Assembly (NCBI GenBank): GCA_039707465.1
Contig: CM077648.1
Span: 17,171,619-17,235,618, forward strand
Origin: Rhabdophis nuchalis
Lineage: Eukaryota; Chordata; Lepidosauria; Squamata; Natricidae
DNA length: 64,000 nucleotides
Direction of reading: 5' to 3'
The notes under the pieces are model-generated. The model made no database searches, was not told where the DNA came from, and was given only the letters and a program-made list of their open reading frames with translations. The position numbers and the translations under genes were made by a program. The number at the start of each line of letters is the position of its first letter. Position 1 is the stretch's first letter. Below, piece after piece: positions 44,544-56,215 of the stretch.

Positions 44544-44861
44544 GGGACGTTATAACTAAGATGCTGAGCTTAGCAATCAGAATGGTTGGCAGTTCAGCGG
44601 TTCGAATCCTGAGTGCCACATAATGGAGTGAGCTCCCATTACTTATCCCAGCTTCTGCCAACCGAGCAGTTCAAAAACATGTAAAAATGCAAGTAGAAAA
44701 TAGGAACCACCTTTGGCTCTCCGTGCACCTTCAGTGTTGAGTCATGCAGGCCACAGAGATGTCTTTGGACAGCACTGGCTCTTCAGCTTTGAAACGGAAA
44801 TACACACCGCCCCCTAGTCAGGAATGACTAGCACATATGTGCGAGGGGAACCTTTACCTTA
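44544..44861 (+). mobile_element. Sauria-type tRNA SINE, copy 5
   Basis: The A-box is degraded; the B-box ggttcgaatcc (44600-44610) is intact. The body gtaaaaatgcaagtagaaaa and the end aggaatgactagcacatatg are present. A deletion removes ggaaggtaacagcg. Confidence 0.85.
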
Positions 44862-45361
44862 TCTTTCATTAGCTACCTGTTTTATTAACCTCTGAAGATT
44901 CTATTCAATAATACTTCAATTATAATTCCATAATTATTTAAAATTCTATTCAATAATACAACGCCAAATTTTAAGACTTGGGAAAGAACATTACAGAGAA
45001 AACCTAAGTTTCCAAAGAAGAATGTGAAGAAAACATTGGATGTTTTCTACCTATTTCTGATGCCATCCCCTAGAAAATAGGGCTATCACTGAAGGATGCC
45101 TCACTACAGTGGCAGAAAGTATGGTAACTTTTACCTTCTCTGTTATCATTGTCTTTAAAATATATAGAGAAAAGGGTAAACAATATAGCGTTTGCTCCAT
45201 TCCACAAAATCTCTTCTGATCTCACAGAACCCATTTCAAGTATGTTATTCTTGAAATCCATATTTTCATGTTTTCAGTTTGCTGATAATGCCTCAGTCCT
45301 TCAGCTCCTCATCATACATCTTTCTAAATTTTATGGATCATATTCAGGTGCTGCTGCAGCT
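44862..45361. other. Unassigned sequence
   Basis: Contains a short local repeat (aattctattcaataata at about 44898 and 44941). Confidence 0.45.
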
Positions 45362-45362
45362 C

Positions 45363-45365
45363 ATT

Positions 45366-45451
<86 letters not shown>

Positions 45452-45500
45452 TTCCTTCCTTCCTTCCTTCCTTCCTTCCTTTCTTTCTTTCTTTCTTCCT
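45363..45500. repeat. (TTTC)n / (TTCC)n microsatellite
   Basis: TTTC units, then TTCC units, then TTTC again over about 138 bases. Phe/Leu/Ser- and Lys/Glu/Arg-rich frames here are artefacts. Confidence 0.97.
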
Positions 45501-46655
45501 TGGTATTGAACAAATTGTGGGCCATTATATTTCACACAAAATTCAAACATCCTGCCTGCTCCTAAGAGATTGATTTGTTCAGGCTACTATTGGTAGTCCA
45601 ACGGTTGTCATGTTGTAATCTACTCTGTTGGTACAATGCTCAAAAAGTTTTTGGTTTTTCCCTAGCTAGACAAACTCAAAGCTCCTTCATCAAATGCACA
45701 GATCCCCAAAGCATTGCAACATATGGTTCTTGCAAATGGAAGTCATTCAAAGTTAATGGAAGCCATTACTGGGATTCATTTGCCACCGTGAAACCTGTTC
45801 AAATATGAGGAGAGTTTCTTGCTGAATCTGCTTCAACACTGCTTTTGGCCAACTGATACTGTCTTTCTGTCCCCATTTCTGATGACTTTGTCCTCCGGTT
45901 CCCATCAGTCCATACTTGAAGCATTGAAATCGAGTCCAAGGACTGGATGACAGCCATTGTCTCTTTTCACATTAATGAATCGGTTAAACTCCTATAACTT
46001 GAAATGGTTGTAATTTACTCTTCTGAAGGTTGGGCCTCTTGAGTCTAGTATGTGTATCCTCTGCTTCTCAATCCTGCTAGTTTCTTCCAGGTGACCTGAA
46101 ATTTAAACTTCAAGTGATTAATTTCACCAAGTTCCTACTGTCTTTCCTACTGTTAAATGAACTATGGGTTTATATTACTTGTTACAGTTGGATTGTTCAT
46201 TAATTCCAGGTCCTTCATTTTCTCTAGGACATTCAGGGCAATAGGAAAATATAGTCATTATAATTTACTGTTCATTTAAAGATGAGACTAGCTCATGTCC
46301 CTAGGAATATTATTGTGCTCTTCTTGTCACTTCCCTTAAAAACATGTTTCGCAATAGTGGACACGGGATCAAATCATGTCTCATAACTATGAAGGTGTTC
46401 CTAGTTCATATATAATATTCTCACCATGTCCATAAGAGTATCAAAGGACAAAAATGAAGCCAACTGCAGTCCTGGAAAAATAAATCCCAGTCCAATTCTG
46501 AAATGGTCAATGTATTTATTTGATGTTGGTCCTTTTATTAGGTTCATTATTTAGTTATTATATAGAGGCTAAACAGAGATCAGAAGTACAATTCCAGATA
46601 AACATTTCTTACTATGTCAATAATTCTACTTGACCTAAATGATCAAACTTCAAAG
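45501..46655. other. Unassigned sequence
   Basis: The frame 45575-45808 has no recognised motif. The stretch could be an old repeat, but no family is apparent. Confidence 0.4.
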
Positions 46656-46852
46656 TATGCTCTGTTTCCCTGAAAATAAGACCTCCCTGGATAATAAGGC
46701 CAATCGGGCTATTGAGCGCATGCACTAAAATAAGCCCTCCCCCCAAAATAAGCCCTCCCTGAAAATATGGCAACACATCAGCCATAAGGTGACTACGCTC
46801 GCTGCCTCCTGTACCTCAAAAATAATAGGACCTCCCTGAAAATAATGCGGTG
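46656..46852. mobile_element. Tc1/mariner-type MITE (gaaaataagac family), copy 2, truncated
   Basis: ctctgtttccctgaaaataa, ggataataaggccaatcggg, cgcatgcactaaaataagcc and gctgcctcctgtacctcaaa match 21775-22014. The right inverted end is missing and is replaced by hAT-like sequence. Confidence 0.65.
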
Positions 46853-47113
46853 TCCAAATGGACGTGCACAGGGCATGCACACAAATGCGCAGCAAGCGCA
46901 TGCATCTTAGTGTCTTTGCAAGCATCTGCGACGCTCCAGCTGCTCAGCGGAGCGTCACGCAGGTGCTGTACACACCATGCGCGGAAGCACCAAAGTCTTA
47001 AAAGACCAGTAAGGAGTTCGGGTGGGCCCTCCGGAGCACCATATCAGAATGGTATCCGGTGCTCTGGGCAGGCTCTGGTACGCCTGTACCGAGGTGTACC
47101 GCCTGCAACCCAC
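46853..47113 (-). mobile_element. hAT-like MITE fragment
   Basis: The right end gcctgcaacccaccact is the complement of a cagtggtgggttgc-type hAT terminus. The interior is GC-rich with CG dinucleotides. The left end and TSD were not identified. Confidence 0.5.
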
Positions 47114-47186
47114 CACTCGCATAAACCATGTAAAGAGATTTAAAGGACTGTGAGAGTAAAGTTTTGTTGACAATCTCTAGAATACA

Positions 47187-47555
47187 GTCGTCCTCAATGT
47201 ATGATGACAATTGAGCCCAAAATTAATGTTGTTAAGTGAGAAATTTGTTAGGTGAATTTTGCCTTTTAAAACTTTTCTCACCACATTTGTTAAATGAATC
47301 ACTGCAGTTGTTAAATTAGTCAGACGGTTGTTAAGTGAATTGGGTTTCCCCACTGACTTTGCTTGTCAGAAGGTTGCAAAAAAGGATCACATGACTCTGG
47401 GACACTGCAACCGTCATAAATGTGAGTCAGTTGTTAAGCATCTGAATGTAAATCATGTGACCATAGGGATGCTGCATGGCCCTACGTCACTTTTTAAAGT
47501 GCCATTGTAACTTTGAATGGTCACTAAATGAACTGTTGTAAATCGAAGAGTCTGC
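47187..47555. mobile_element. TIR element (aacttac family), copy 4, complete
   Basis: Starts gtcgtcctcaatgtatgatg and ends aactgttgtaaatcgaagag. The ends are imperfect inverted repeats. The body holds gttgttaagtgaattgggtt, tttgcttgtcagaaggttgc, atcacatgac, cactgcaaccgtcataaatg and catgtgaccatagggatgct. It is the uninterrupted reference for the family here. Confidence 0.75.
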
Positions 47556-47613
47556 ATGCTGTCAAATTCTGTAATCTGTACTGCAGAAGAATGTATTCCT
47601 GATTTCCTTAAAG

Positions 47614-47748
47614 CAAGGGTCTGCAAAGTCGGCTCTTTTAAGACGGGTGGACTTCAACTCCCAGAATTCCCCAGCCAGCTATGCTGGCTGGGGGATTTTG
47701 GGAGTTGAAGTCCACCCGTCTTAAAAGAGCCAACTTTGCAGACCCCTG
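47614..47748. mobile_element. Palindromic hAT MITE, copy 2
   Basis: A near-perfect inverted repeat (caagggtctgcaaagt at the left, actttgcagacccctg at the right) with arms meeting near 47681 (agccagctatgctggct). A perfect 8-bp TSD ccttaaag lies at 47606-47613 and 47749-47756. At 135 bp it is structurally like the 18762 element, and both share gggagttgaagtcc / gggagctgaagtcc. Confidence 0.95.
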
Positions 47749-47756
47749 CCTTAAAG

Positions 47757-48136
47757 GAATGAAGCCTGTAGCCCCCTTGACTTTGGCTGATGTCTTTAGA
47801 AGGTTTTGTAAGAGATTTAAGCAACCGGTTCAACCTTAAAAACGAATCAAAATATGAAACAGAGCGAAAGGTCCTTGGAATGATTGCTGCTCCCTTTGGG
47901 ACACCCAACAACATCTGCCAATGTTTTTAAAAAGATGAAATGGTAAACACAAACTCTGCATATGTTTGAAAATTATTAGTTTTGACCTTGCCACCTTCCT
48001 CCTTGCAGAAGGACTCCAATTAAGGAGAATACATAGGGAAAATCTCAAAGGATCCATCAATTCTGCTCAGGAAAGATTAGTGGAGGATCCCTTTAAATAA
48101 AGTGGGTTTTTTTTCTCATTTGTATTATGCATAATT
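47757..48136. other. Unassigned sequence
   Basis: No recognised repeat. Confidence 0.4.
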
Positions 48137-48214
48137 AGAACATAGAATCATAGGACTGGAAGGGACCTCAGAGGTCTTCAAGTCTAACTCCCTGCTTAAG
48201 GCAGGAGAACTTTG
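48137..48214 (-). mobile_element. CR1 LINE 3' end
   Basis: atagaatcataggactggaa, gggacctcagaggtcttcaa and ctccctgcttaaggcaggag are the complement of the CR1 terminal block. Confidence 0.8.
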
Positions 48215-48217
48215 GCC

Positions 48218-48294
48218 CAGAGGGGGTATTCAGCAGGTTCTGGCCAGTTCTGGAGAACCGTAATGAAAATTTTGAGTAGTTCAGAGAACTGATA

Positions 48295-48368
<74 letters not shown>

Positions 48369-48950
48369 TGATGTTGAATTTATTGACCGCTCTCTCTCCC
48401 CACAGGGACTCGGGGCGGTGCACAGGGAAAATAAAAGCAATAAATATACAAAATACATACAAATTTAAAACAAATTAAACTTATACCTGTGCTAAAATCC
48501 CTTAACTAAAAATCCCCACTAAATATATATATACCTTTAAAAACCCATAGAGAGAGAGACTACCCTAGGCCGGCCAGGCGGAAAAGATGAGTCTTCAATT
48601 TCAGGCGGAAGGAGCGGAGGTCCGTGGTCGTTCTAATATCGGGGGGAAGGTCATTCCAGAGGGCCGGGCCCACCACAGAGAGAGCCCTTCCCCTGGGCGT
48701 CGCCCGCTGACAAAGTCTAGTGGACAGCACCCGGAGAAGTCCCTCTCTGTGGGAGCGAATCGGCCATGAGGATGTGTGAGGCAGGATCCGATCCCGCAGA
48801 TAGCTAGGTCCTGAGCCATGGAGCGCTTTAAAGATGATAACTAACACCTTGAAGCGCCACCTCTGACTGGCCCCACCCCCATCTATTCTCTGTCTCCTGA
48901 GTCCCAACTGATCATGAGTGGGGAGGGAATGGAGATTTTACAGTATTAAA
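48218..48950. mobile_element. hAT MITE (52112 family) split by an L2-like LINE
   Basis: The left part (48218-48293) runs from cagagggggtattcagcagg to gagtagttcagagaactg. The right part (48858-48950) continues gccacctctgactggccc to gggaatggagattttacagt. In the 52112 element these parts are contiguous. The far end is truncated. Confidence 0.8.
48294..48857 (-). mobile_element. L2-like LINE 3' end (copy F), inserted in a hAT MITE
   Basis: Minus-strand frame with FKVLVIIFKALHGSGPSYL, PIRSHREGLLRVLSTRLC, GRALSVVGPALWNDLPPDI and C-terminus RLAGLG. The 3' UTR has the gcaccgccccgagtccctgt variant. The tail is (TAA)n at 48294-48366. Truncated within ORF2 at about 48857, where hAT sequence resumes. 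The annotated methionine at 48907 belongs to the hAT flank, not to the LINE. Confidence 0.9.
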
Positions 48951-49588
48951 AGATTTGCCATCACTTTTAGTTTTACATGAAGCCATTGTTAATGATATGC
49001 TGCTGGGCAGTCTTAGGCATGAAACCTGCTGATTGTGCTAATCAAATATGCCTCACACTAAGTTACTTGGACATGTCTCTGCAACTAATGGCTGAATTCT
49101 ATAATCTGTGATCTATAATTCTACTTAGCTCCTAATTAGTGTTGTTGGTTTCAATTAAAATGGTTTCAAAATAATGGTGTGGTTCTTCTTTTTCCTGTGT
49201 TCTTTTGGGAATGAATGTGTCAGCTCTGCAGCTATGATATATATTTATTTCATTGTGCATCTTGTAGTTCTAACAGTATTTGTAACCTCTATCATTAACA
49301 ACTGCAAAAGCCTCAAGTATAATATTGTAATACATTAACTGCATTTAGATCAGGCAGACATTAAGTGGTGGTATAATTACATTCTGTAATCCAATGCAAA
49401 TAAAGAGGAACCAAACTTTAAGAATATTTATGTTACAGGTAGTGATTTATCAGTTTTAATAGCATTTTGTCTAATCAGCTTCTTTCAATGAATATTGATC
49501 ATGTGGCAAAATGGCCGGCTAATAACCTTTTTAGATAAATAAAAAAATATTTTCCATATAATAACAATACTAATAACCCTCCCAAGCA
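48951..49588. other. Unassigned sequence
   Basis: AT-rich with no recognised element. Confidence 0.45.
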
Positions 49589-49825
49589 GGGGTGGGCAAC
49601 TAATTTTCCCACATGAGGAACAGCGACTGTTATGTAGGGCTGTTAACTTTCTGAGCAGTTTGGCGAACCGGTTGTTGGAAGAAATATCCTTTTGTTTTTG
49701 TTTTTCACTTTCCAGGGCTAATCTTGTAAGGAAGGCAGGAAGGAAACATCCTGATGTTGTTTCTAGTCTCATCTTCATTGCCCTCCTTACAGAAACTGCC
49801 TCTCCGGTTAACCCTTATTACATTA
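49589..49825. mobile_element. Probable hAT-derived fragment left of the L2-like insertion
   Basis: Begins caggggtgggcaac, a hAT-like end, and contains gtttggcgaaccggttgttg (49658), a phrase typical of the hAT family whose right end is at 50735. Boundaries are uncertain. Confidence 0.4.
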
Positions 49826-50593
49826 TTATTTATTTATTTATTTATTTAGTTGAATTTATAAAACCGCTCCCTCTCCCCACAGGGACTCGGGGCGGTGCAT
49901 AGGGAAAATAAAACAATAAATATACAGCATTACATAAAAACGAATTAAATCAATTCCTGTGCTAAAATCCCAATTATAACTAAAACACCCAATAATAAAT
50001 AAAACCCTATAGCAGAGAGACTATCCAAGGCCGGCCAGGCAGAAAAGATGTGTCTTTAGTTTCAGGCGGAAGGAGCGCAGGTCCGTGGTTGTTCTAATGT
50101 CGGGGGGAAGGTCGTTCCAGAGGGCTGGGCCCGCCACAGAGAGCGCCCTTCCCCTGGGCGTCGCCCGCTGACAAAGTCTAGTGGACGGCACCCGGAGAAG
50201 CCCCTCTCTGTGGGAGCGAATCGGCCGTGAGGATGTATGAGGCAGGATCCGATCCCGCAGATAGCTAGGTCCCGAGCCATGGAGCGCTTTAAAGATGATG
50301 ACTAACACCTTGAAGCACACCCGGAAGATGACAGGTAGCCAGTGCAGCTCGCGCAAGAGCGGTGTTACGTGGGTAGACCTAGTGGTTCCCATAATTGCTC
50401 GCGCGGCTGCATTCTGAACTAACTGAAGCCTCCGGGTGCACCTCAAGGGGAGCCCCATGTAGAGAGAGTTACAATAGTCCAGTCGGGATGTCACGAGTGC
50501 ATGAGTGACTGTGCGAAGGACGTCCCGATCCAATAGGGGGCGCAATTGGCGAACCAGGCGAACCTGGTAAAACGCCCTCCTGGCCACGGCTGT
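49826..50593 (-). mobile_element. L2-like LINE 3' end (copy G)
   Basis: Minus-strand frame from the junction at about 50593 to the stop near 50021, with TAVARRAFYQVRLVRQL, LVTSRLDYCNSLYMGLPL, VQNAAARAIMGTT, LRELHWLPVIFRVCFKVL and a C-terminus ending LAGLG. No stops. The 3' UTR is the gcaccgccccgag variant with an (AAAT)n tail at 49826-49849. The first residues of the 202-codon ORF (to 50629) come from the flanking hAT sequence. Confidence 0.92.
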
Positions 50594-50735
50594 GATAGTT
50601 AAGGCGAAGCGCCCATTGACATGAGTCACATTGAGTTGGCTACGCCCACATGGTCACATGACCACTGATCCACGCCTACCCAGCTGGTCATCAGGGCAGA
50701 GAACTGGTTGTTAAATTATTTGAATCCCACCACTG
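50594..50735 (-). mobile_element. hAT MITE right end next to the L2-like insertion
   Basis: Ends gaactggttgttaaattatt and tgaatcccaccactg, the complement of cagtggtgggattca. Contains cacatggtcacatgaccact. Its left portion is displaced or lost by the LINE insertion. Confidence 0.7.
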
Positions 50736-51170
50736 GTCATATGTATGTGTTCTATTGCTTCCCTGGCCATATTGAGTATGACATGTGAGTCATTGTTTCA
50801 TTATTCATCTTAGAGAATAAAGCTATCTTAGTGAGACTTAGTCCAAAAGAATAAATACCTTTTTTCAAGCATGCGTGAATATAGCTGCTGGATCTATGCC
50901 ATGTGTGTTTTTAAGGGAACTTTGTGGTAATTGCAAATTAATGCCAAATAATTAACCAGGGATGAATAATGTTGGTCAAATTACATTTCCTATAAGAAAT
51001 TCCAAATGATCATATAATATTAAGGATGCTTGAGGGATTCAGTCATAGCAAGGATAAACTGATAGTTAGCCAGTTTTGATGTTCAAAATATTCATATAAT
51101 TTTCTCCAAAAAAAAAGATATCTGTGTTTTGAAAGGAAATGTCTTCTGAAATATTATTTTAAAATAATTG
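50736..51170. other. Unassigned sequence
   Basis: No recognised feature. Confidence 0.45.
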
Positions 51171-51272
<102 letters not shown>

Positions 51273-51403
51273 GTACAATATTAGTAACTTCTCTTAAACA
51301 AATCTCATCTCTTATTAAGCAATTAAATTTTATTTCATCTTAGACCAGCAAATAAAACAAGAAAATTGCCAGTAATTAGGGTTAAAAAAAAAGCTTCTAA
51401 AGA

Positions 51404-51601
51404 TTAGGGAAAAAAACAATGGCATACTGTATAAATTATAGAAAAGTACTTAGCTATAGTCAAAGAAGTAAAGTCAGATTGATCTGTTAATAACAACTTC
51501 AGATAAAAAAGATCAGAGTGAATCCCTAAAGTGATGGCTGATGAGAGGGCATTGAATCTGGCCAAGGATAAAACACTTTCAAATTTTGGAATTTGTTCCA
51601 A
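51404..51601 (-). pseudogene. Unassigned LINE, decayed copy (same family as 1545-2090)
   Basis: The minus-strand frame contains VLSLARFNALSSAI and SLTIAKYF, matching FSLARFNVLPSALL and ITFQVSKFF in the first copy in order and spacing, with the intervening Cys/His finger lost. Confidence 0.5.
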
Positions 51602-52103
51602 ACTTGTTATCTAGTTGTTATGTAACTGAGGTATCTGGCTGGTTGAAGACGGCGTGCAGAGTGGCTCAGAATGATTATTTCTAGATAGAATTGACAAATC
51701 TACTTGCAATTCTAAATCAATGACTCACTGCTTGAGACCAGCTAATGTGCATTCATAGCCCATCAGGGTGATTGCTACTCATGAAAAGCCATAAGTAGCA
51801 GTTTGGCATATATTGCCTGGCACCAGGGAGACTGAAGACTATCGGTCATAATTAAAGAGACCAAGCCAGATGAAAAATAAAAAGAGATCTTAAGCCAATT
51901 TGAGAAAATGAAAATACAGTTAGAAGTTTCTATTTTAAATAGACCAACTTCATGGAAAAGCACTACGTTCCGAATGCAGAAAAGTACTTGGAAAATTGAT
52001 CTAAAAAACTTGAATTGCACTTCAAAAAGAAGGTTAACCAGCAGGAGCCCAACTGAACTTCAAAAAGGAGCTGACCTTAGATTTCAGCTGAAAAGAGGCA
52101 TAT
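51602..52103. other. Unassigned sequence
   Basis: No recognised feature. Confidence 0.4.
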
Positions 52104-52111
52104 GTTGGGCT

Positions 52112-52502
52112 CAGAGGTGGTATTCAGCAGGTTCTCACCAGTTCTGGAGAACTGGTAGTGGAAATGTTGAGTAGTTTGGAGACCCAGTAAATGCCACCTC
52201 TGACTGGCCCTGCCCCCATCTATTCTCTGCCTCCAGAGTCCCAGCTGATTGGGAGGAAATGGGGATTTTGCAGTAACCTTCCCCTGGACTGTGGAGGGAA
52301 TGGAGATTTTACAGTATCCTTCCCCTGGAATGGAGTGGGAATGGAGATTTTACAGTATCCTTCCCCTGGAATGAGGTGGGAATGGAGATTTTACAGTAGT
52401 AGTATTCTTCCAGGCCCACCAAGCCATGCCACACCTACCAAGCCTTGCCATGCCCACCAAGCCCACAGAACTGGTAGTAAAAATTTTTGAATCCCACCAC
52501 TG
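52112..52502. mobile_element. hAT MITE, full-length (cagaggtggtattcag...tgaatcccaccactg)
   Basis: Imperfect TIRs cagaggtggtattcagcagg and tttgaatcccaccactg. A perfect 8-bp TSD gttgggct lies at 52104-52111 and 52503-52510. The 391-bp interior contains a 41-bp tandem repeat. Related copies: 9746-9904, 30524-30643 and 48218-48950. Confidence 0.94.
52254..52410. repeat. 41-bp tandem repeat within the hAT MITE
   Basis: About three and a half units of ggaatggagattttacagta + tccttcccctggaatggagtg; the first unit is diverged and the last is partial. Confidence 0.88.
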
Positions 52503-52510
52503 GTTGGGCT

Positions 52511-53739
52511 CCTTTGGCGACATAGAAGTATTGTAAATCTGTCACTGTATTTTTGTGCATTTAAGGTAACTTAATCAGGGTTGTCTGTACTATGGAAAAC
52601 AGTCCCCAGATATATTGAAAGCTCTTCACTTGCTTTATTAAGTAATTATTTAGCCACCAAAGCCCTGGTGGCTAAATAATCTAGTGTTTGCTGGTGTACC
52701 TAGCAAAAACCGCAACCTTAGTTTTAAAGTAATTAATTTCTAGATATTCTTCTTGACATACTGCTCAGCAAGTATGTGGAACATCTGTTTCAAGCCAACG
52801 TGTGTGAGAGAAGCAACATCTGCATACAAAAGAACAGAAAAATGTCTGTTAGGATATTCAGCCTTATATTGGGTTGACAATATATATGAGCCTATGTTCT
52901 TAAGGAGTTATGTAGCTTTAAGAACTAAGTATAATTTGATTGGCTGTCATTATACAGTTCTACTATAAAGGAAGCTCAGGAACACAAGGTCATTCCCTGT
53001 TTGATCCCTGTTTGATTCCTTGTGATCCTGTGTTACCTGATTGTCGTTTGAGAATTTTTGTGAATGAAAGATGGACTATTGAACTTCTCTATAAGGGAAT
53101 GTGTATATAGATTAGAAAAGCTAGAATATTTTCTTTTCTCACTCGTTTTGAATGAGTCTTATTGGTGCAATGTCTTTGCACATCACATCAAGTCTTAATC
53201 TAGGAGTTTTCACTTAATTTGTATATAAGTAATATTTTATCAACCAAATATCAGTTGATAAAGTATTACTTAGGAAGAGTTCAATCATCAGGGACCTTAG
53301 TATAGTTAACAATATAGGTGAATAGGGAAGCAGAAATGAATACCCACTAATCTAAATCATTGTGAAATGATCTCTTATTTATAAACAAATAGAGCCTTAT
53401 TGTTCAGGTCTGCTCAACAAAAATCAAGTAAGGGTTACCAGCGATAATCACTTCTACTTTAACATTGATCAAATAAAGCTTCTTTATGTTTAATTTATTT
53501 TTAATAATCTTGATCTTTAATCCCTTCAAATAAAATATTCGAATGTTATTCCTTTTCATGATTTTCTTTGTTCTCCCCCCCCCCCAAAAAAAAGTTTAAC
53601 AAGACTCTTTTTTAAATCCAATAGAGGAACATTATTCCGAATTACTTTTTTGGCTTGATATTGTGTATCCCTTTTAATCATTAAGATATCGGCTACTTTT
53701 GCTCATATACTCAATGTAGCATTTTTTCCATATCAATAA
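52511..53739. other. Unassigned sequence with a small hairpin
   Basis: A perfect 14-bp stem attatttagccacc / ggtggctaaataat (52645-52658 and 52667-52680) with an 8-base loop. The frame 52753-52968 has no recognised motif. Confidence 0.4.
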
Positions 53740-54690
53740 TCGAATTTATTAGCCGCTCCCTCTCCCCACAGGGACCCGGGGCGGTGCACAGGGAAAATAA
53801 AACAATAAGAACAATAAATACAAAAGTACATAACTTAAAACACAATTAAACAATTTATCCCGTGCTAAAATTATTGACTAAAATTCCATTTAAAAATACA
53901 TTTGAAATCTATAGACAGAGAGACTATCCAAGGCCGGCCAGTTGAAAAAGATGGGTCTTCAGTTTCATACGGAAGGAGCGGAGGTCCATGGTCGTTCTGA
54001 TATCGGGGGGAAGGTCGTTCCAGAGGGCCGGGCCCGCCACAGAGAGAGCCCTTCCCCTGGGCGTCGCCCGCTGACAAAGTCTAGCGGATGGCACCCGGAG
54101 AAGTCCCTCTCTGTGGGAGCGAATAGGCCGTGAGGATGTATGGGGCAGAAACCGATCCCGCAGATAGCTAGGTCCTGAGCCATGGAGCGCTTTAAAGATG
54201 ATAACTAACACCTTGAAGCGCACCCGGAAGACAACAGGCAGCCAGTGCAGCTCGCGCAAGAGCGGTGTAACGTGGGTGAACCTAGTGGTCCCCATAATTG
54301 CTCGCGCGGCTGCATTCTGAACTAACTGAAGCCTCCGGGTGCACCTCAAGGGAAGCCCCATGTAGAGAGAGTTACAATAGTCCAGTCGTGATGTCACGAG
54401 GGCATGAGTGACTGTGCGAAGGGCGTCCCGATCCAATAGGGGGCGCAATTGGCGAACCAGGCGAACCTGGTAAAACGCCCTCCTGGCCACGGCTGTCACT
54501 TGCTCTTCCATAGACAGCCGGGTATCCAGGAGGACACCCAAATTGCGCGCCCCATCCACAGGGGCAAGATGTTCGCCCCCTATGGCCAGCGTTGGAGAAA
54601 GCTGGTTGAATCGGGCAGCCGGAAACCACAGCCACTCGGTCTTGGTCGGGTTGAGCCTGAGTCCGTTACTTCCCATCCATATCATTCTTC
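53740..54690 (-). mobile_element. L2-like LINE, longest ORF2 fragment (copy H)
   Basis: The minus-strand frame 54685-53924 encodes 253 residues without a stop. It begins just after the RT active-site region: GLRLNPTKTEWLWFPA (the NxxKTE motif that follows YADD), then NLGVLLDTRLSMEEQV, SRLDYCNSLYMGLPL, LRELHWLPVVFRVRFKVL, WNDLPPDI and a C-terminus LAGLG. YADD and the endonuclease are absent because of 5' truncation at about 54690. The 3' UTR is the gcaccgccccggg variant. It is the best preserved of the L2-like copies and probably recent. Confidence 0.92.
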
Positions 54691-56215
54691 TAGCCTCTTA
54701 TTTTTAAACACACTTTCAGATCTGTCTCAGACTTGCCTAGTAAAACTTCCTATTTCATCTTTTAAACATTTTTTTTAAACATAGATTCCATAATAACAGA
54801 TGCTGTTAAAAATAATTGCTGGTCTATTTTTGACAAATATTATTAATTACATTCAATGTTAATGTATTTTGCTCCATTCTGTACCAATAAATCAAATTTA
54901 AGTATTTCTTTCATCCTAATCTTTAATTCCTCCTGGTCCCCTCTAGTGTCCAACCTTCAGACTCCTATCCTATCATTTATTTTTTTTAACAATTCACAAC
55001 AACAGTACCTTCCCATGGGAAGGATCGTTATTATCAATTTCAAAAACTTATTTTAAATCCACTTGGACCCTTCATCCATTTGTAACTTTCCAAAATCAAT
55101 CACATTTGCTGTTTATGTTTTTTTTTTTAAAGTCAACTTTTATTTAAAACCTCTTTTGCTACGATGGAAGGAAAATCACCCAAGTCTTATATAACGTGTT
55201 GATCCAAAGATTCCTAATAACTGGAAAGCAGATTTGTCAGTGATTAGACAAGGAAGTCTATTGCAAGTTCATTATCCATAAACATGTGGTTTTAGCAAGG
55301 TGACTATTCCTTCTCCCAGAATTCTGTACCCACCAGTGGCCAATGTCTTGCAAACTCCTCGCAGGGAGCACTTGTGGGTGATCTCCACTCCTCACCCTGC
55401 CTGGAGAGGAATATGAAGAGCCAGTCTACTTACCAGCTGCTCATTCTGCTGCTTCCATTGGCTATCCTCTCAACCATTTGTTTCCTGGAAGTCCGTTTAG
55501 AAATGTTATTATGATGATCATTCAAATGTATAATTAAATCTGTAGTAGAATGCAAATTTTATGGAGTAAAACATAAATTAGTAAATTAACATAGGCAGAA
55601 TGCAAGAGATTTATAAATGGGCATATGCAAATAACTGAAAACAAAATAATTCATATATCTCTCAGTAATGTGTCAGTAAAACTTAGGTGCTTAATGAATT
55701 TTATAATTAAGTTTAAGAGGAAAACATTTAAAGCTGAAATACAGTAAAGTATGCATTGTAGGTGATGGTATGTATGGGGTTTTTTATATCTTTTCTCCTG
55801 ATTTTTAATTCGTTTTTCATAATTTTAATTCAGTTTTGTTTTCTGTTTCCCTTGGGTAAACAAATGGAACTGTGTAAAACTCTATTAGCATCTGCAAAGA
55901 ATCTGGATTTTTACAAAGTATTTTTAACTCTTACATTATTTTGTTAGAAAATGGTTCTTCGTGACACTCCATGGTGACTTTCCCTTAATGTTGACAATTT
56001 ATGATTTATGACTTTACCATCTACCTAAAACTACTTTGCATTAGCAAAATAATATCAGGAGAGTACATTCTCTCTTGAAAATACTCCCTTCTTTTCTCGT
56101 AGTTGTTGCAGTGGAATATTTTCCCCTTGGGATAGAGGAGGGGGTTAGGTTACTTTGAGAATGCTAAGAAAATCAATTTGCTGACCAGGAATATATATCT
56201 TATTTTTCTCCACAG
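54691..56215. other. Unassigned AT-rich sequence
   Basis: T-rich DNA after the LINE (poly-T runs near 54762, 54981 and 55122). No recognised gene. Confidence 0.45.

Noticed and set aside
45149..45565. Phe/Leu/Ser-rich and Lys/Glu/Arg-rich frames
   Set aside because: Translations of the TTTC/TTCC microsatellite.
50021..50629. Methionine at 50629 as a genuine LINE start codon
   Set aside because: The first residues derive from flanking hAT sequence; LINE homology begins at about 50593.
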